Assembly: GCA_020631735.1 (NCBI GenBank)
Contig: CM036221.1
Span: 17,713,381 to 17,777,380, forward strand
DNA: 64,000 nt
From: Saccharum officinarum
Taxonomy: Eukaryota > Streptophyta > Magnoliopsida > Poales > Poaceae
Direction: 5' to 3'
A program made the translations under genes and the position numbers. Under the pieces are notes generated by a model. It did no database searches. It was not told where the DNA came from and saw only the letters and a program-made list of their open reading frames with translations. This document shows, piece by piece, positions 23,240 through 36,749 of the stretch; within the stretch, counting starts at the first letter, position 1; every line of letters begins with the position of its first letter.

Positions 23240-23942
23240 TATCACGAGTGAAAAAAGAAAACTAACAAAGATACTTTGAGGGCCGTGTTTGGGCCGGCAC
23301 GATCCAAAGGCGTGCCAGCGTGCCACGAGCCGTGCTTGGGCCGAAGAAAAGATTCACCTCGTATGGCCTTGATCCCTTGATGCCTTCTTTTCATACCTGA
23401 GCCTTCGCTGAAGACATTAATGTAGTCGAGGTAGGCGAGGTAGTCGATGTAAGCGAGGTAGTTGTAGATGATCACGACACTTCTTCGAGCTTTTACTCAC
23501 GGACGCCAAGCAAGGCTTTTGTCTTTAAGCGGATTGCTTGTCCAATGTGCTCCTCGCCAACCCCACTTGGCTGGCACTAGTGAGAAGTTCTTTCGCATGC
23601 TTAAAGCAGATGGCGTAGGCGTGGTTGATGTCAAAGATGTCGTAGATGGACACTCCAATTGACAGTGAAGGCGGTGCCGATTACTGATGGTGAAGCCTCT
23701 TGCTGAAATGTTGACGAAGGTGTAGCTAGTGATGTTGATGTCAAAGTTGAAAACCCTTGCTGAAATGTTGATAAACACGCAGTCGATGGCAATGGAGTAT
23801 GTGTGCGCGCGCGCTGTGAGCATCTGCGTTGTATGGCGTAATCTAAAAATAACAGGAATTGTGTTCGTGAACAAAATGAAAAATCCATTATATCATTCGG
23901 ATTTTAGAACATTACCGTTGATCCAAAATGCATGCGCCCACT

Positions 23943-24218
23943 GAGGGCTTGTTTGGTTGTCACCTTGGCCTAGGTTGGCTAGGCAGTACCATCCATCCCC
24001 AAATTGGACACTTTGGGATAGCTGCCAGGGCCAGATGGCGCTTGGCAGGCACGAACCAAACAGGCCCGTAATGATGCATGCAGAGCCTGTTTGGATCAGA
24101 CCCTGGGAAAGCAACCTGGCCCAGACAGCAATCCCAGGCGTCCATTTTTGGTGGCCTGATGCTAGATCTTGTTGCCTGGCCAAGCAGCAATCCCAGGCCA
24201 CCAACCGAACAAGCCCGC
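23943..24218. mobile_element. Two adjacent MITE-like fold-backs
   Basis: The first runs from GGGCTTGTTTGGTTG to CGAACCAAACAGGCCCG (to about 24068). The second runs from GCCTGTTTGGATCAGACC (about 24087) to CCACCAACCGAACAAGCCCG. Both have Tourist-like ends without a certain target duplication. Confidence 0.5.
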
Positions 24219-24585
24219 AAGGTGTGCAAGAACAGGTGAACAATCGTCTCGCGTGGTCTCCCATCATTCGGTGCCCATGTAGTCCTTGAGACCTTCTGGA
24301 CACGTGGTGATCCACAAACAACCCATAGCTCATGACATATGTAATGTAATGTGAGTCTACCACTACCACTACAATCTCCACTACTATACACACGACTTAC
24401 AGTAGCACAAAAAATGGTGCCATGGACTGAGAACAAGGAAGAGGAAGAAGAGGCCACTACTCAGAAAGGACTAGCTAAGCTAAGAATGATACAGATTCCA
24501 TGGCGGCGATCCTGCACAGGGATTACGAATGCTTGTATCTGTGAGACAAGTTCCGTCGATCTCGAGTCCATGGGCTTCCCGCGGT

Positions 24586-27500
24586 CTATGACTGCGAAAC
24601 ACGTTGAGCTGGGCTGCTCTGCTCCTGGCACCGCTCGTTCTGCAGCCGCCAGCTCCTGCTCCCTGCATCGCTGCCTGAATCCACCACCATGTCGCCGCCC
24701 TCTAGTATGCGCAGAACCTTCAGGAACATCCAAAAGAGACAAGGCGTGAGCATGATAGGCTGCCAGCCAGTATCAAGATCCCTACTAAGTCGGTGATGAT
24801 AGCGGAGAATGACTAACATGGGACATGCGTGGCCTCAGATGAGGGTCACGCCTTATGCACAGGTTTGCTGCGTGCAACATGCAGTAGACCTCGTTCTCAC
24901 AGAAGCGGCTTCCTAGGCGAGGGTCGATCAGCTCGTCGATCGCGTACTCTTCCAGCAGAGGCCGAGCCTGTTACAGACGATGAAAATATGAATGGAGACA
25001 TAAGGCACGGCATTGATCCTTACTAAAACAGAAAACTTCATTTGTTTGCTTCCATTCTGGATGCATTGATGTTGACGAAAGAGGAGACAAACATTAATCA
25101 GTTCCGAGTTAGTTGATTTGATTTGTAAAAGAACATTATTCATTTTCTGATATGACAAAGATAAGAGTCACAAACTCCAGACAAAACTAGCTCAACAGTT
25201 AACTATCACCAGTGACTCAGTTATACTCATACCATCTCCTAGTTATGGTGCCAGAATAGGTTTCCCAACATTAGCCAGAAATTTAAGCATTTAACAGACA
25301 CGAAAACATAATAGTAGGTGAACTGCTGAACTCACCCATTCAGTTAGGAATTGCTGACCCTTCGGCCTGTTAATGTCAACAGCTTTGCGTCCAGTTACAA
25401 GTTCCACTAATACAACCCCGAACGAGTAGACATCTGCCTTCTCAGTTATTTGCCCACTCTGAGCATATTCAGGTGCCAGATAACTGTGCATAATAAAACA
25501 GAGGCTCAGTTTTGCAGAATTTCACATGTCGTAACTGACCAAGGACTGTAAAGTTGTACATCTGAAAACTTACCCAAATGTGCCAATGACTCTTGTTTCA
25601 ACACCCAGGTCCCCATCAGGTTGCCACCTAGCCAAGCCAAAATCTCCAACCTGTCACAGTATCAAAAGTAAACTTCACAATCTCCTCATACTAGGATAAG
25701 TGGAAAACAAATATTTACTGGCAATGCCAATGGGAATAAAAATTTTGAGACAACTTCTGGTGTGCATATATGCAGTGGCGGATCCGGGGGGGGGGGGGGG
25801 GGGGGGGGGGCACAACGGCTCAGGAATTCCATGGCTCTATTGGATTGGATGGAAAAATTCCTTTTCATCTAAGTGGAAGGATCCTGTATTTTTTTACTAG
25901 GAATTCCGCTCCCTCGAAAAGTTTTTCTTTGGGGAAAACCAAAATAAAAAGAGAATGGAAGAAGGCTGCAGCCCCCCCCCCCGGCAGCATGACATTTCCA
26001 TAGGATTACTGTTGCAATTAGCTCTAAATTACCCTTAAATCTTTATGGTTAATCACAATCTCCATTACTTAGCCCCCCCTTGATCCCATCCTGGATCCGC
26101 CACTGCATATATGATAACTAAGATCGATTGGCCACGATAGTGACTATTGTGAAAAAAGGAAACAAATAAATCAAGGTGTTGTGGCAGACCAAGATAACCC
26201 GATTCTCATTTTACAGTGCAGCTTAAAGCATGGCTGTTCAGACACAACGCAATCTATTCTAGTCAACTGGTAAGATTTTATAGCAACCCAATTTTCACAT
26301 AACAGTAAAAGTAAATTTCAGTGTAATAAGCATCACAATGAGGGGGGCCATACCAGTGGTTCAAAATCATGTGTGACAAGAATGTTGTTTGGTCTCATGT
26401 CACGGTGGATTATACAACCAACCCTGCATTCTTCATGGAGGTATCGCAGACCTCTGGCAGCTCCTACGGCGATCTTTTGTCTGGGAGCCCACTCCAGTGT
26501 TTCTTTGTTACGATCTAGAGGAGCACAACGAATGGTTCGGACTTCAGAAATATTATACTCAGAAGCAATATTTTAGTCCCTTTTGGCACAGTGTGGTCAT
26601 CATTAGAAATCCAAGGAAGAGATTAATTGTTCTGTGTAAGTTGATACACCAAGTTTTTGGAATGCAAAATGCTTACCGTAAAGATGCCAATCCAATGAAC
26701 CATTGCAGATGTACTCATATACTAGTAAACGCCTCTTATCTTCAACACAAAAACCAATCAGCATTACAACATTCCGATGCTGTGCACAACTCAGAACTTC
26801 CACCTCCGAGCAAAACTCGACGTCGCCTTGGGAGCTAGCAAGTTTGTGCTGCTTGACAGCGATTGCTTGGCCGTCCGGAAGGACACCTCTGTGAACAGAC
26901 CCAAATCCACCTTCAGCCAAGAAATTTGCTCGGGAAAAGCCGCCAGTTGCAAGCTCCAGTTCCGCGTAGCTGAACCACCGTGGCGGTTTTCCAAATATAG
27001 GCGTCTTATGCTGACATATAGAACACAAAGGCGGCGGTCCTGGAGGTGCACTCCTGGACAGTGAGACAGCGTCTCTGACATTGCCTCTGAAGTTTAAGTC
27101 AGACCTGCTCCTGATTGCATTGATTTCAGTCAAGAGATCCAGTTTGGCAATCTTCTCGAGCAAAGAATCTGCAGTGGGTGTCCTTCTAGGGCGATTTCCT
27201 AGTAGTCTAGCAGATGCAGGTCCCTGTAAAATGTCAGCCATCCATGGCTGAAGTGACGAGGCTGGCGGAGGAGTTGAAGCCTCACTCTCAGAGTCGGATA
27301 TATTGACATCAGAATGCTGGATGTTATCCTTGGCTGCCTCTTTCGTCAAGGAGCTATTCGTATCCGAAGCACAGAATGGAGAAGCGGCAGGGTCGGAGCT
27401 TGAGACAGAGGATGTTCCAACATCAGTTGTGTCAAAAGGCGCTTCTGACTCCGGGCTGCTGTTAGGTGTCACAGATGGCACTCGAATGGGACTCCGCTGC

Positions 27501-28643
27501 TCCTTGGTATTGCTCACGGTGTTACCAGCTGACGTACTCGGCTCAGGTGATGCCGGAGGAGCTGGTTTGGACTCCTTTTCATGCGATCCCACCAGGTTCA
27601 GCCGTAGAACTTTGGGCCGAGAGCGCTTCATAACCACAATATTGCACTGCAGCTCCTCCATGCAGCGCTTCTCCTCATGCTTCAGCTCCCTGAACAAGAT
27701 GCCAAACACCTGTGCTTAAGGAAAGGGATGTATATGCATTGCAAGAGAAGAGACAAAAACAGCAGGACGGCATATGAAACACTGAAGAGAGTTACTGTGT
27801 GACATTACTTGTCCAGCACAACCCAGCCTGCTTGAGCCCGCTTGGATTCAGTGGCCACGGCACCAGGAGGTGATCCAGAGAGGATCTTAACCTTCACATT
27901 TATCTAAACAAACACAAGAGGTGACCGAAGTGAAAAATCCAGCCGGTTGAGATTCTGAATCGACAAAAGTAGGATACAGGATGCTATATGCAGACCTTGT
28001 TGTTGGGATCATATACGTCGCGAAGTTTTCGAATCATCTGAGAGCACAGCTCAGCGACATCCGACCTCTGATTCAGCACTGCCTTGTGACCACTTGCGCA
28101 GCTCCCAGCAAAGAAAGGAAAGCCCCAGAACTTCCTGCCTAATAAAAGGGAGAATTCGTTCAAAAAAAAAGAAAAACATTTGAAAGTTTAGCTGCTGTAC
28201 ATGTGTATGCAAACCATAGAGTAATTATTACAATTATTTGTACATACGTACATCCAGACCATACTGACAGACAGATTAATGGCACTGTGGTAGTGGTACT
28301 GCTTGTGTGTGAGTATACTGTATAATGTAACAAACACTTGTACTGCAGTGCTTGAAAGACAGAGGCCGGTACAGAGCAATTGTTGCAGTAGGAATGAAAA
28401 GCTGAAGAACAGGGGGGTGAATATGCAATGCATACACATACCTGAGCTCGGCGGCGGGATGAGGACGAGCAGCAGGATGCTGTCGCCGTGCTGGACGACA
28501 TGCGTGAGCGCCCAGACGGCGGCCGTCTTGGAGATCTCCCTTGCGGCGGCGCGCACGGCCACCACGACGACCGCGCCCGGTCCCGCTCCCCTGGCGGGCT
28601 TCTCCGGCCGCTGCAGGCCGGAGCCCGCGGCGGCGTGCTCCAT
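24586..28643 (-). CDS. Receptor-like cytoplasmic kinase with USP-like N-terminus, 706 aa
   Basis: Nine exons: 28442-28643, 27996-28138, 27809-27903, 26677-27689, 26354-26514, 25574-25650, 25336-25483, 24818-24967, 24586-24717. They sum to 707 codons including TAG. The start MEHAAAG at 28643 precedes an adenine-nucleotide-hydrolase/USP-like domain ([20 protein letters not shown]). A Ser/Pro-rich linker and a kinase domain follow, with glycine loop [12 protein letters not shown], lysine [21 protein letters not shown] and a PEYAQSG activation-segment end. The catalytic-loop lysine (HRDxK) is Arg, which may lower activity. No transmembrane segment seen. Similar plant proteins are annotated as kinases with adenine nucleotide alpha hydrolase-like domain, PERK-related. 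Substrates are unknown. Intron 5 carries a hAT MITE. Confidence 0.9.
25773..26105. mobile_element. hAT-type MITE in a kinase intron
   Basis: Perfect 13-bp ends CAGTGGCGGATCC and GGATCCGCCACTG. The exact 8-bp duplication CATATATG occurs at 25765-25772 and 26106-26113. A long G run lies at the left end and a C run near the right end. Length 333 bp, no ORF. Confidence 0.9.
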
Positions 28644-30622
28644 CTCACTCGTAGCGGCAAGGACGACGACCTCGCTCCTGCCAGCCGGTTCACAGCATCC
28701 CCCCCAGGTGAGACGAGAAAGAGAGAGAAACGCGGCAAGCGGAGAAAGGCGGCCGGGGACGGAGCGCGACGCCAGAGAGAGAGAGAGAGAGAGAGAGGAG
28801 ACAGAGGCAATGGCAATGGCACACCACACAACTCCTTCGCCCCGCACCCACCGGCCGCTCTTGGCTGGCCCCTCCCCTTGGCGGCGCTAGCGTCCGAGAG
28901 GAAAACCACACACAGCACAGGAGACAGGACGCGACGAGAGGAAAACAACCGGTGGTGAAAAAAACTTGAAAATTGAAAAGGAGGAGGAGGCGACGGGTCG
29001 GGAGCTCGGGACGGATAGAGATGGAGCCCGCCCGAGTGGTTGCGGCGGCTGCGGATTGGTAGGGAGAAAGGGCGCAGCTTTATGGGATGGCTGTCTGGCT
29101 GGCGCGGCAAGCAGTGCAAGGGGGGCCGTCGTGGCGCTGTAGCCGAGCGACGTGGGGGAAGGAGGTGGTGGTAGGGAACAGGGGAAGGCAATGGTGGTGG
29201 GCGACCACCGTCCGGAGTCCGGACCCGTCAGATCCCAGGCTTGTACTGTAGCTGTACGCGCGCCGGCGGGCGTTTCTGAAACCAAAAATGGCGAGCAAAG
29301 CAAAACACCCGCTCCCTCCGGCAGCTTGGATTACTCGGAACCGCTCGCTCCAGAATTGGAGGAGGATTCTGCGGCGATTCCGCCCGCTCCGGTATTCCCG
29401 GAACGGAACGGAAGCAAAGCAACTGTTGTGCCTGCCAAAAGAAGAAGATGGAACGGAAACGGAGGTCGGAGGAGACCCACCTCGTGGCTCGCGGAAGCGG
29501 GGCGGAGGAGCTCCGGCCGGCAGCTGCCTTTGGCAATGGCAACGCTGCGTTGACCTCACCGCCCGCAGCCTAGGCACCGGAAGCGAGCGAATGTCGCCCG
29601 GCTGGCTTGGCCCCCCTGGCCCCTGGAATTAGAAATTCAGAATTGGCAGCCCGGGACCGGCAAGAAGTGGCGGAGACGAAGCGCCGTCGGTCCGGTCCAT
29701 GGGCGGTCGGGTGCGGTGCGGTGGCGATCTCCACCTCACCTCCGACTCTGAGGTCACCTTTTGTGGTTGTTGCTGCTGCTGCTGCTGTTACTACGGATGA
29801 CCCACCCACCACAGTGGACCCAGCCAACGGGCAGGGGCAGCTCAGCCGCTCAGCTCCCGTCCCTTGCCATTGGTGTGGTGTGGCAGCAGCTACTGACGTG
29901 TCAGACGACAGCGCGGCTCCCCTAGTCCTAGGTCAGCTCGGAGAAGCCCTGCCAGACGACAGCGCGGCTCCCCTAGTCCTAGGTCAGCTCGGAGAAGCTG
30001 CTGACGTGTCGTGGTCCAGCTGGAGGAGTACTGGGGTGACTGAACTGACTGTGCATGCAATGCAATGCATTATGCATGCACGCATCCGGCGATCGAAACT
30101 GGCAGGGTACTTCTCAATCCGGGGTTGATCTCTTGTCTCCTTCATCGCTGTTTCACTGAAGCCGCCCGCTCGGTCCCTAGTGCTTGCCCTGTCCTGCTGA
30201 CCCTCCTCCCTTTCCCTTAGGTTTGTCAGTTGTGGCTGTCTGTTACTAGTACTACTACTCGTACTATGGCCCATGGTTAGAGTTAGTTGGAGCCCAAATA
30301 ACCCTGAAATATCAAACAGGTGGGTTAGAGTATGGTTAAAAGCATCTAACCCATCAAAAAAAAAACTAGCTCCCTAAGGAGATGCTAATTGGGGTTATTT
30401 CTGGTGGGGTCCATACTGGAAAGCAGTTTTCTCACCTCTCTAGCCCGCACCGGATCCCATCGCCCGATTTATCCCCTTCCTCGCGCCTCGCGCGACGACG
30501 GATGGAGCGCCACCGCCGCCGGCCCTAGCGCTCTGCGCTGCCGCCCACCGCACCTCGCCCCCAGCGCTCGCTCCCGGCGCTCGTCCCCGCGCTCGCCCCC
30601 GCGCTCCAGCTCCTCACCCGCG
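28644..30622. other. Kinase upstream region
   Basis: A GA repeat (about 28773-28800) lies in the probable kinase 5' UTR or promoter. The rest is GC-rich. A tandem duplication lies at 29902-29997, and MITE-end-like sequence (GGTTAGAGTTAGTTGGAGCCC) near 30275. No certain gene. Confidence 0.4.
29902..29997. repeat. Tandem duplication of a 45-bp unit
   Basis: Units 29902-29946 and 29953-29997 are identical by eye, with a 51-bp period. Each contains CCCCTAGTCCTAGG. Both sides are bordered by CTGACGTGTC-like sequence. Confidence 0.85.
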
Positions 30623-31144
30623 ATGGACGGAGACGGCTTCGACCTCAACTCTGAAGCGTCGGCCGGGGAGGGGTTCCCGGGATTGGGTCTCTACGGATCA
30701 ATCCTCCAGGGCGACGACGACGAGATCCTCCCAGGCCGCGACAGGGGCTCCGGGCTCCCTCCCTATCGCCCACCGCATGCCGGAGCCGGAGACGGAAGGG
30801 CGACTTTGGCACAACCCTTTGCTCGCCAGCTGAACTTTGGAGGCTCGTCCTCGGCGGCTACCAGTCGCAGAAGAGGAAACGGTGGCGTCTTCCCAGGTGG
30901 GTCATCTTCGGGGGCAGGCGGCAGTGTCCGGCAGCGTGCGAACTCGGCCGCTACGGCACCCATCCGCCATAACCAGCGCACCAGCACAGCGCTCCGTGGC
31001 AGTGGCGGCCAGCGCGTACCGCATTCCCAGCCACCGAGGGCACCGAGGAGTACCGTTCGTGGGCAACCATCCGGCTCTGGCGCTCCGTTTGACAACGCTG
31101 ATGAAGAAATGGAGGATGATGCGGAGGAGTTAGCGAGTTTGTGA
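30623..31144 (+). CDS. ORF of unknown function (MDGDGFDLN...)
   Basis: An open frame of 173 codons from ATG 30623 (the frame is open further upstream) to TGA at 31144. The N-terminus reads MDGDGFDLNSEAS, the middle is Gly/Ser/Arg-rich and the end is acidic (DNADEEMEDDAEELASL). Composition suggests a disordered protein or the first exon of a longer gene. Sequences resembling the same MITE end lie on both sides (about 30270-30320 and 31345-31408) in direct orientation, so the ORF may sit in a transposon or be a captured fragment. No family recognised. Confidence 0.35.
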   Translation: MDGDGFDLNSEASAGEGFPGLGLYGSILQGDDDEILPGRDRGSGLPPYRPPHAGAGDGRATLAQPFARQLNFGGSSSAATSRRRGNGGVFPGGSSSGAGGSVRQRANSAATAPIRHNQRTSTALRGSGGQRVPHSQPPRAPRSTVRGQPSGSGAPFDNADEEMEDDAEELASL

Positions 31145-31515
31145 TCCGACCAGTATATTTTTCTTAAATTCAACGTGTTTTGGATGCGACATTTGTAAGG
31201 ATGATTTGTTTATATCATTTGTGAGTGAGAGAAGGTCACACAAGAGATAGCCACACCAAATCCTGCTGAAAAGGTACTTTAAATGAGCCAAATGATTGAA
31301 AAATGTAATTATTGTCAATCTAACTTTGACATCCAAACACCACATGGGTTAGAGTTAGTTGAGGGCTAGAGTTAACTCTAACTCTAACCAAGTTAAAGAA
31401 TCCAAACAGGGCCTATGTGAGAAGATTGTGAGTGAGCCACTCAGACTCAGGTGAGGTCCACTACCTTCCTGGCATCTTTGGCCTGCCCATGTTGTTTACG
31501 GAGTACCTGTACTTA
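31145..31515. other. Flank of unknown ORF with MITE-end-like sequence
   Basis: Nothing coding seen. 31345-31408 is built of GTTAGAGTTAGTTG and its complement and ends CCAAACAGGGCC, like a Tourist-type terminus. Confidence 0.4.
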
Positions 31516-31745
31516 AGGCGGGTTTAGTTTCCAAAAAATTTCAAGATTCTCCGTCACATCGAATCTTTAGACGCATGCATGAAGCATTAAATATAGATAA
31601 AAATAAAACTAATTACACAGTTTAGACGAAATTCACGAGACGAATCTTTTAAGCCTAATTAGACTATGATTGGACACTAATTGACAAATAACAACAAAAG
31701 CGCTACAATACTATTTCAAAAAAAAATCGCGAACTAAACAATGTC
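31516..31745. mobile_element. Tourist-like MITE, copy 2
   Basis: GCGGGTTTAGTTTCC at the left and GAACTAAACAATGTC at the right, flanked by TTA (31513-31515, 31746-31748). It contains the core ACGAGACGAATCTTTTAAGCCTAATTAG. Confidence 0.75.
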
Positions 31746-31897
31746 TTACTTGCGATCGAGACCCGACGCCCATGATTCATCCATTAGTACAAGCAGGTTA
31801 AGCAGGTGAATCAGCCGAGAGATAGCCCATTTGACACCAAGACAGTCAAGTTTGCACGGTGGCTTCGACTCCGGCTCCGGCACAGGCACCACTTTTA

Positions 31898-32140
31898 GGG
31901 CTTGTTTAGTTCCTAAAATTTTGCAAAATTTTTTAAGATTTCTCGTCACATCAAATATTTGAACGTATGCATGAAACCTTAAATATAGATAAAAAATAAA
32001 ACTAATTACACAGTTTAGACAAAATTCACGAGACGAATCTTTTAAGCCTAATTAGATCATGATTAGACACTAATTACCAAATAACAACGAAAATACTACA
32101 GTATCATTTTCCAAAAAATTTCACGAACTAAACAAGACCC
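31898..32140. mobile_element. Tourist-like MITE, copy 3
   Basis: GGGCTTGTTTAGTTCC to GAACTAAACAAGACCC with the same core as copies 1 and 2. No clean target duplication seen on the right side. Confidence 0.7.
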
Positions 32141-32600
32141 AGTAGAAAAGCCATAGAAGCCATGAACAAACGCAACAGCGTTTAGTACAAGAGCCGGAGA
32201 ATTCAAGCCCCGGCGCCACGTTCATGGTCCCTACTGCCATGGCACCACAAGAAAAATAATTTTTTTTACCATTTAATAGTCTCATTCTCAGTGCACCAGG
32301 GTGCATTCATTTGTAGCTTCGCCCCTAGAAGAGAAGCCATGGGCGACGGCAACAGCTTTAGTACAAGAACATGAGAAGCCATGGGTGACGCCACGTTCGT
32401 CATGGTCCCCTGGTGACATGGCACCACGCAAGAAGACGGTTTTGTACCACTTAATAGCCTCATTTTTACAATATATTGTGGTAATACTACTGTATATGCT
32501 ACGTAGACAGTGCAGTAGGATCTATTCGCTTGTAGCTTCGCCTCACGGAAGAGCCGCACCAAACACCATAAGAAGAGAAGCCGCTTTTTGGTGTACGAAA
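32139..32600. repeat. Imperfect tandem duplication, about 200 bp
   Basis: Two diverged copies share AGAAGCCATG, CAACAGC(G)TTTAGTACAAGA, GCGCCACGTTC-ATGGTCCC, ATGGCACCAC, TTAATAG-CTCATT and TTTGTAGCTTCGCC in the same order. They begin at about 32139 and 32332. No coding signal. Confidence 0.55.
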
Positions 32601-33508
32601 GATGAGACAAAGTCTTTTATGTGTATGGAGGAAGAGCTACAATCTATGGCTCCTTGGAAGAAGCACATGCAAAACAGGCACTAAAGTTTAGCCCTAGACT
32701 ATTCAAATGGTTGGAGTACTAGATGGACTAAACTTTCAGTAATAACATCTGAATCTGGTTCTTTAGTTGACAAAGACAAGCTAGCATGGATTGATAGCTA
32801 CTAGTTCATGTACCTAAATAACACATGACTAAACTTTAGTAACCAAACTATAAGTCACCGTCTTCCACATCGTAAAAAAAACTATAAGTTACTGTACCTA
32901 ACCTAATAATTAAGGTCTAGCGCTCAGTTGACTAGCAAATAGTCTTAGGTGGCCTAAGAGGCAATGAAACAAACACAGTGGATCAAGTGGGCACTGCTAG
33001 TTTTGGTGCTTTTGCAAAGGAAAGCACTACAGTAAAACCTAACTGGCTAGAGAGGGCCAACACCAACGACCAGTTCATCGATCAGTACTACTGACTGCTT
33101 TGTACGGCCGCGCACTGTTGCGTGCATGTGATAGCTTTTCAGAGCGGACCAGTATAGTAGTGCCCCCTGCATGCATAGCTCCACGAAACTAGTATGATCC
33201 ACCTCTAATCTCTTGCATGCAATGCAGTCCCTTCTCCTCGCAATAATGAATTGAATCATGTTAAAGAGTGAAGTTATTATATTAGAAAAGAAACACGGTT
33301 ACATAGGAGTATACTTGATTGATACTCTACTAGTACATACGGAGTACATGCATACATACACATTGTTAAAAAAACAGAAACGCAGATCAACCTTTGGTTT
33401 TTCCAACCAAACATTTGAGCTAGTGTCAGTGCGAATCAACTGGAGCCGACCTTTTTTTTTTTTGCCCTTCTCTCTCTCACCTTTTTGCCCTTCTCTATCT
33501 CTCTTATT
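32601..33508. other. Intergenic, nothing recognised
   Basis: AT-rich sequence without ORFs of plausible codon use and without a clear repeat structure. Confidence 0.4.
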
Positions 33509-33790
33509 GGCATTGTTTAGTTCCAAAACTTTACGCCCTATCACATTGGATGTTTGGACACATGCATAGAGTATTAAATATAGGCTAAAAATAACTAATT
33601 ACACAGATAGCGTGTAATTTGCGAGACGAATCTTTTAAGCCTAATTAGTCCATGATTCGACAACAAAATGTTACAGTACACATGTGCTAATGACGGATTA
33701 ATTAGGTTTAATAAATTCGTCTCGCGATTTACTGACGGATTCTGTAATTTATTTTTTCATTAGTATCCAAACACTCTATGCAACACCCCA
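33509..33790. mobile_element. Mosaic Tourist-like MITE remnants
   Basis: The left half (GGCATTGTTTAGTTCC through GCGAGACGAATCTTTTAAGCC) matches the copy 1-3 family. The right half (AATTCGTCTCGCGATTTACTGACGG to CATTAGTATCCAAACACTC) looks like the inverted end of a related family. Probably a fusion of two elements. Confidence 0.5.
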
Positions 33791-33838
33791 TGACACCGGA
33801 TATGACACCTAAGACTTTACATCCTGAAAAATAAACGT

Positions 33839-34092
33839 GGGCTGTGTTTAGTTGTGTAAAAATATGTAAAAAGGTGTAAAAAGTATTGTAGCACGTTTTG
33901 GCTTTATTTGGCAAATAGTGTCCAACCGTTGACTAATTAGGTTCAAAACGTTCGTCTCGCAAAGTATAACCAAGCTGTACAATTAGTTTTTTATTTCATC
34001 TACATTTAGTACTTCATGCATGTATCGCAAGTTTGATGTGACGGAGAATCTTTTGTTTGCACAGTATTTTTTTTTAAGGAAGTAAACACAGC
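33839..34092. mobile_element. Tourist-like MITE, inverted relative
   Basis: GGCTGTGTTTAGTTG at the left and TAAACACAGCC at the right. The inner CGTTCGTCTCGC and GATGTGACGGAGAATC are the complements of core sequence in the other copies. Confidence 0.65.
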
Positions 34093-34552
34093 CGTGTTCT
34101 TTTTCCGGAGGCCCCTGCAGTGAGCAGAGTCCGGCGAACAGGTACAGGTACAGGCAGAGACGAGGCGGCGGCCGGCCTCTTCCTCCTGTACAGCAGCAGG
34201 GACGACAGGAAAACTGCTAGGAAAGGACAGCGCGGGCGGTTGCCGGCGCTGCAAGTCTGCAAAGCCCAAACAAGCACTGACCGTTGGCCCGTCGCTGCCT
34301 GCTGTTGTACGCCGTCGCCGTTGCCTCTCGCTATACTTGGCCATGCAGCTCGAGGCCCGGTGGCCTGGCCCGCGGCCCTGCGTTTTGGCCCGGCCCGAGC
34401 ATGGCACGGCTCGGTGGCCATCGGGCCCGGGCCGGCCTAGCCCAAGGAGCCAGGCCGTGCCTGGGCCGTCACCTAGGCACGTGGCATGGTACGGGCACGG
34501 CCCTGTCTAAGAGGTGGCCCGTTAAATAGATAATCATGTGAATATTTGGTAC

Positions 34553-34819
34553 CAGAGACGGAACCAGGGGGGCTAGCAGGGGCCGTGGCCCCCCAAGCAC
34601 AGTAAGTTTCTTTAATACCTATATAAATATATGAATTTATAGCTAAAAAAATATCAATTTTCACCTATTTTTTATTCAAATATTATGATTTTGGTTATAA
34701 ATAGTGTAAAATATTTAAAAAGTTGTTGAATCATATAATTACGTATATTTTAGCACACTAAAAAAATATGATCATATTTGTTTGGCCCCCTCTAGTCAGA
34801 ATCGCTGGTTCCGTCTCTG
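34553..34819. mobile_element. hAT-type MITE, 267 bp
   Basis: Perfect 15-bp inverted ends CAGAGACGGAACCAG and CTGGTTCCGTCTCTG. Exact 8-bp duplication TTTGGTAC at 34545-34552 and 34820-34827. AT-rich interior, no ORF. Confidence 0.92.
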
Positions 34820-34827
34820 TTTGGTAC

Positions 34828-36737
<1,910 letters not shown>

Positions 36738-36749
36738 TGATATGAATGC

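Larger units (their letters stand above)
21641..24585. other. Intergenic repeat remnants
   Basis: No gene recognised. It contains a degraded hAT-like element (about 22228-22767), GGCACG-rich repeat DNA (22860-23060 and 23279-23345), a TA microsatellite, and two MITE-like fold-backs at 23943-24218. Confidence 0.4.

Noticed and set aside
22578..24819. Several ORFs of 60-170 codons in the 22.5-24.8 kb region
   Set aside because: They overlap in several frames across MITE and GGCACG repeats, with no splice structure or recognised motif. Only the kinase last exon (24586-24717) is real.
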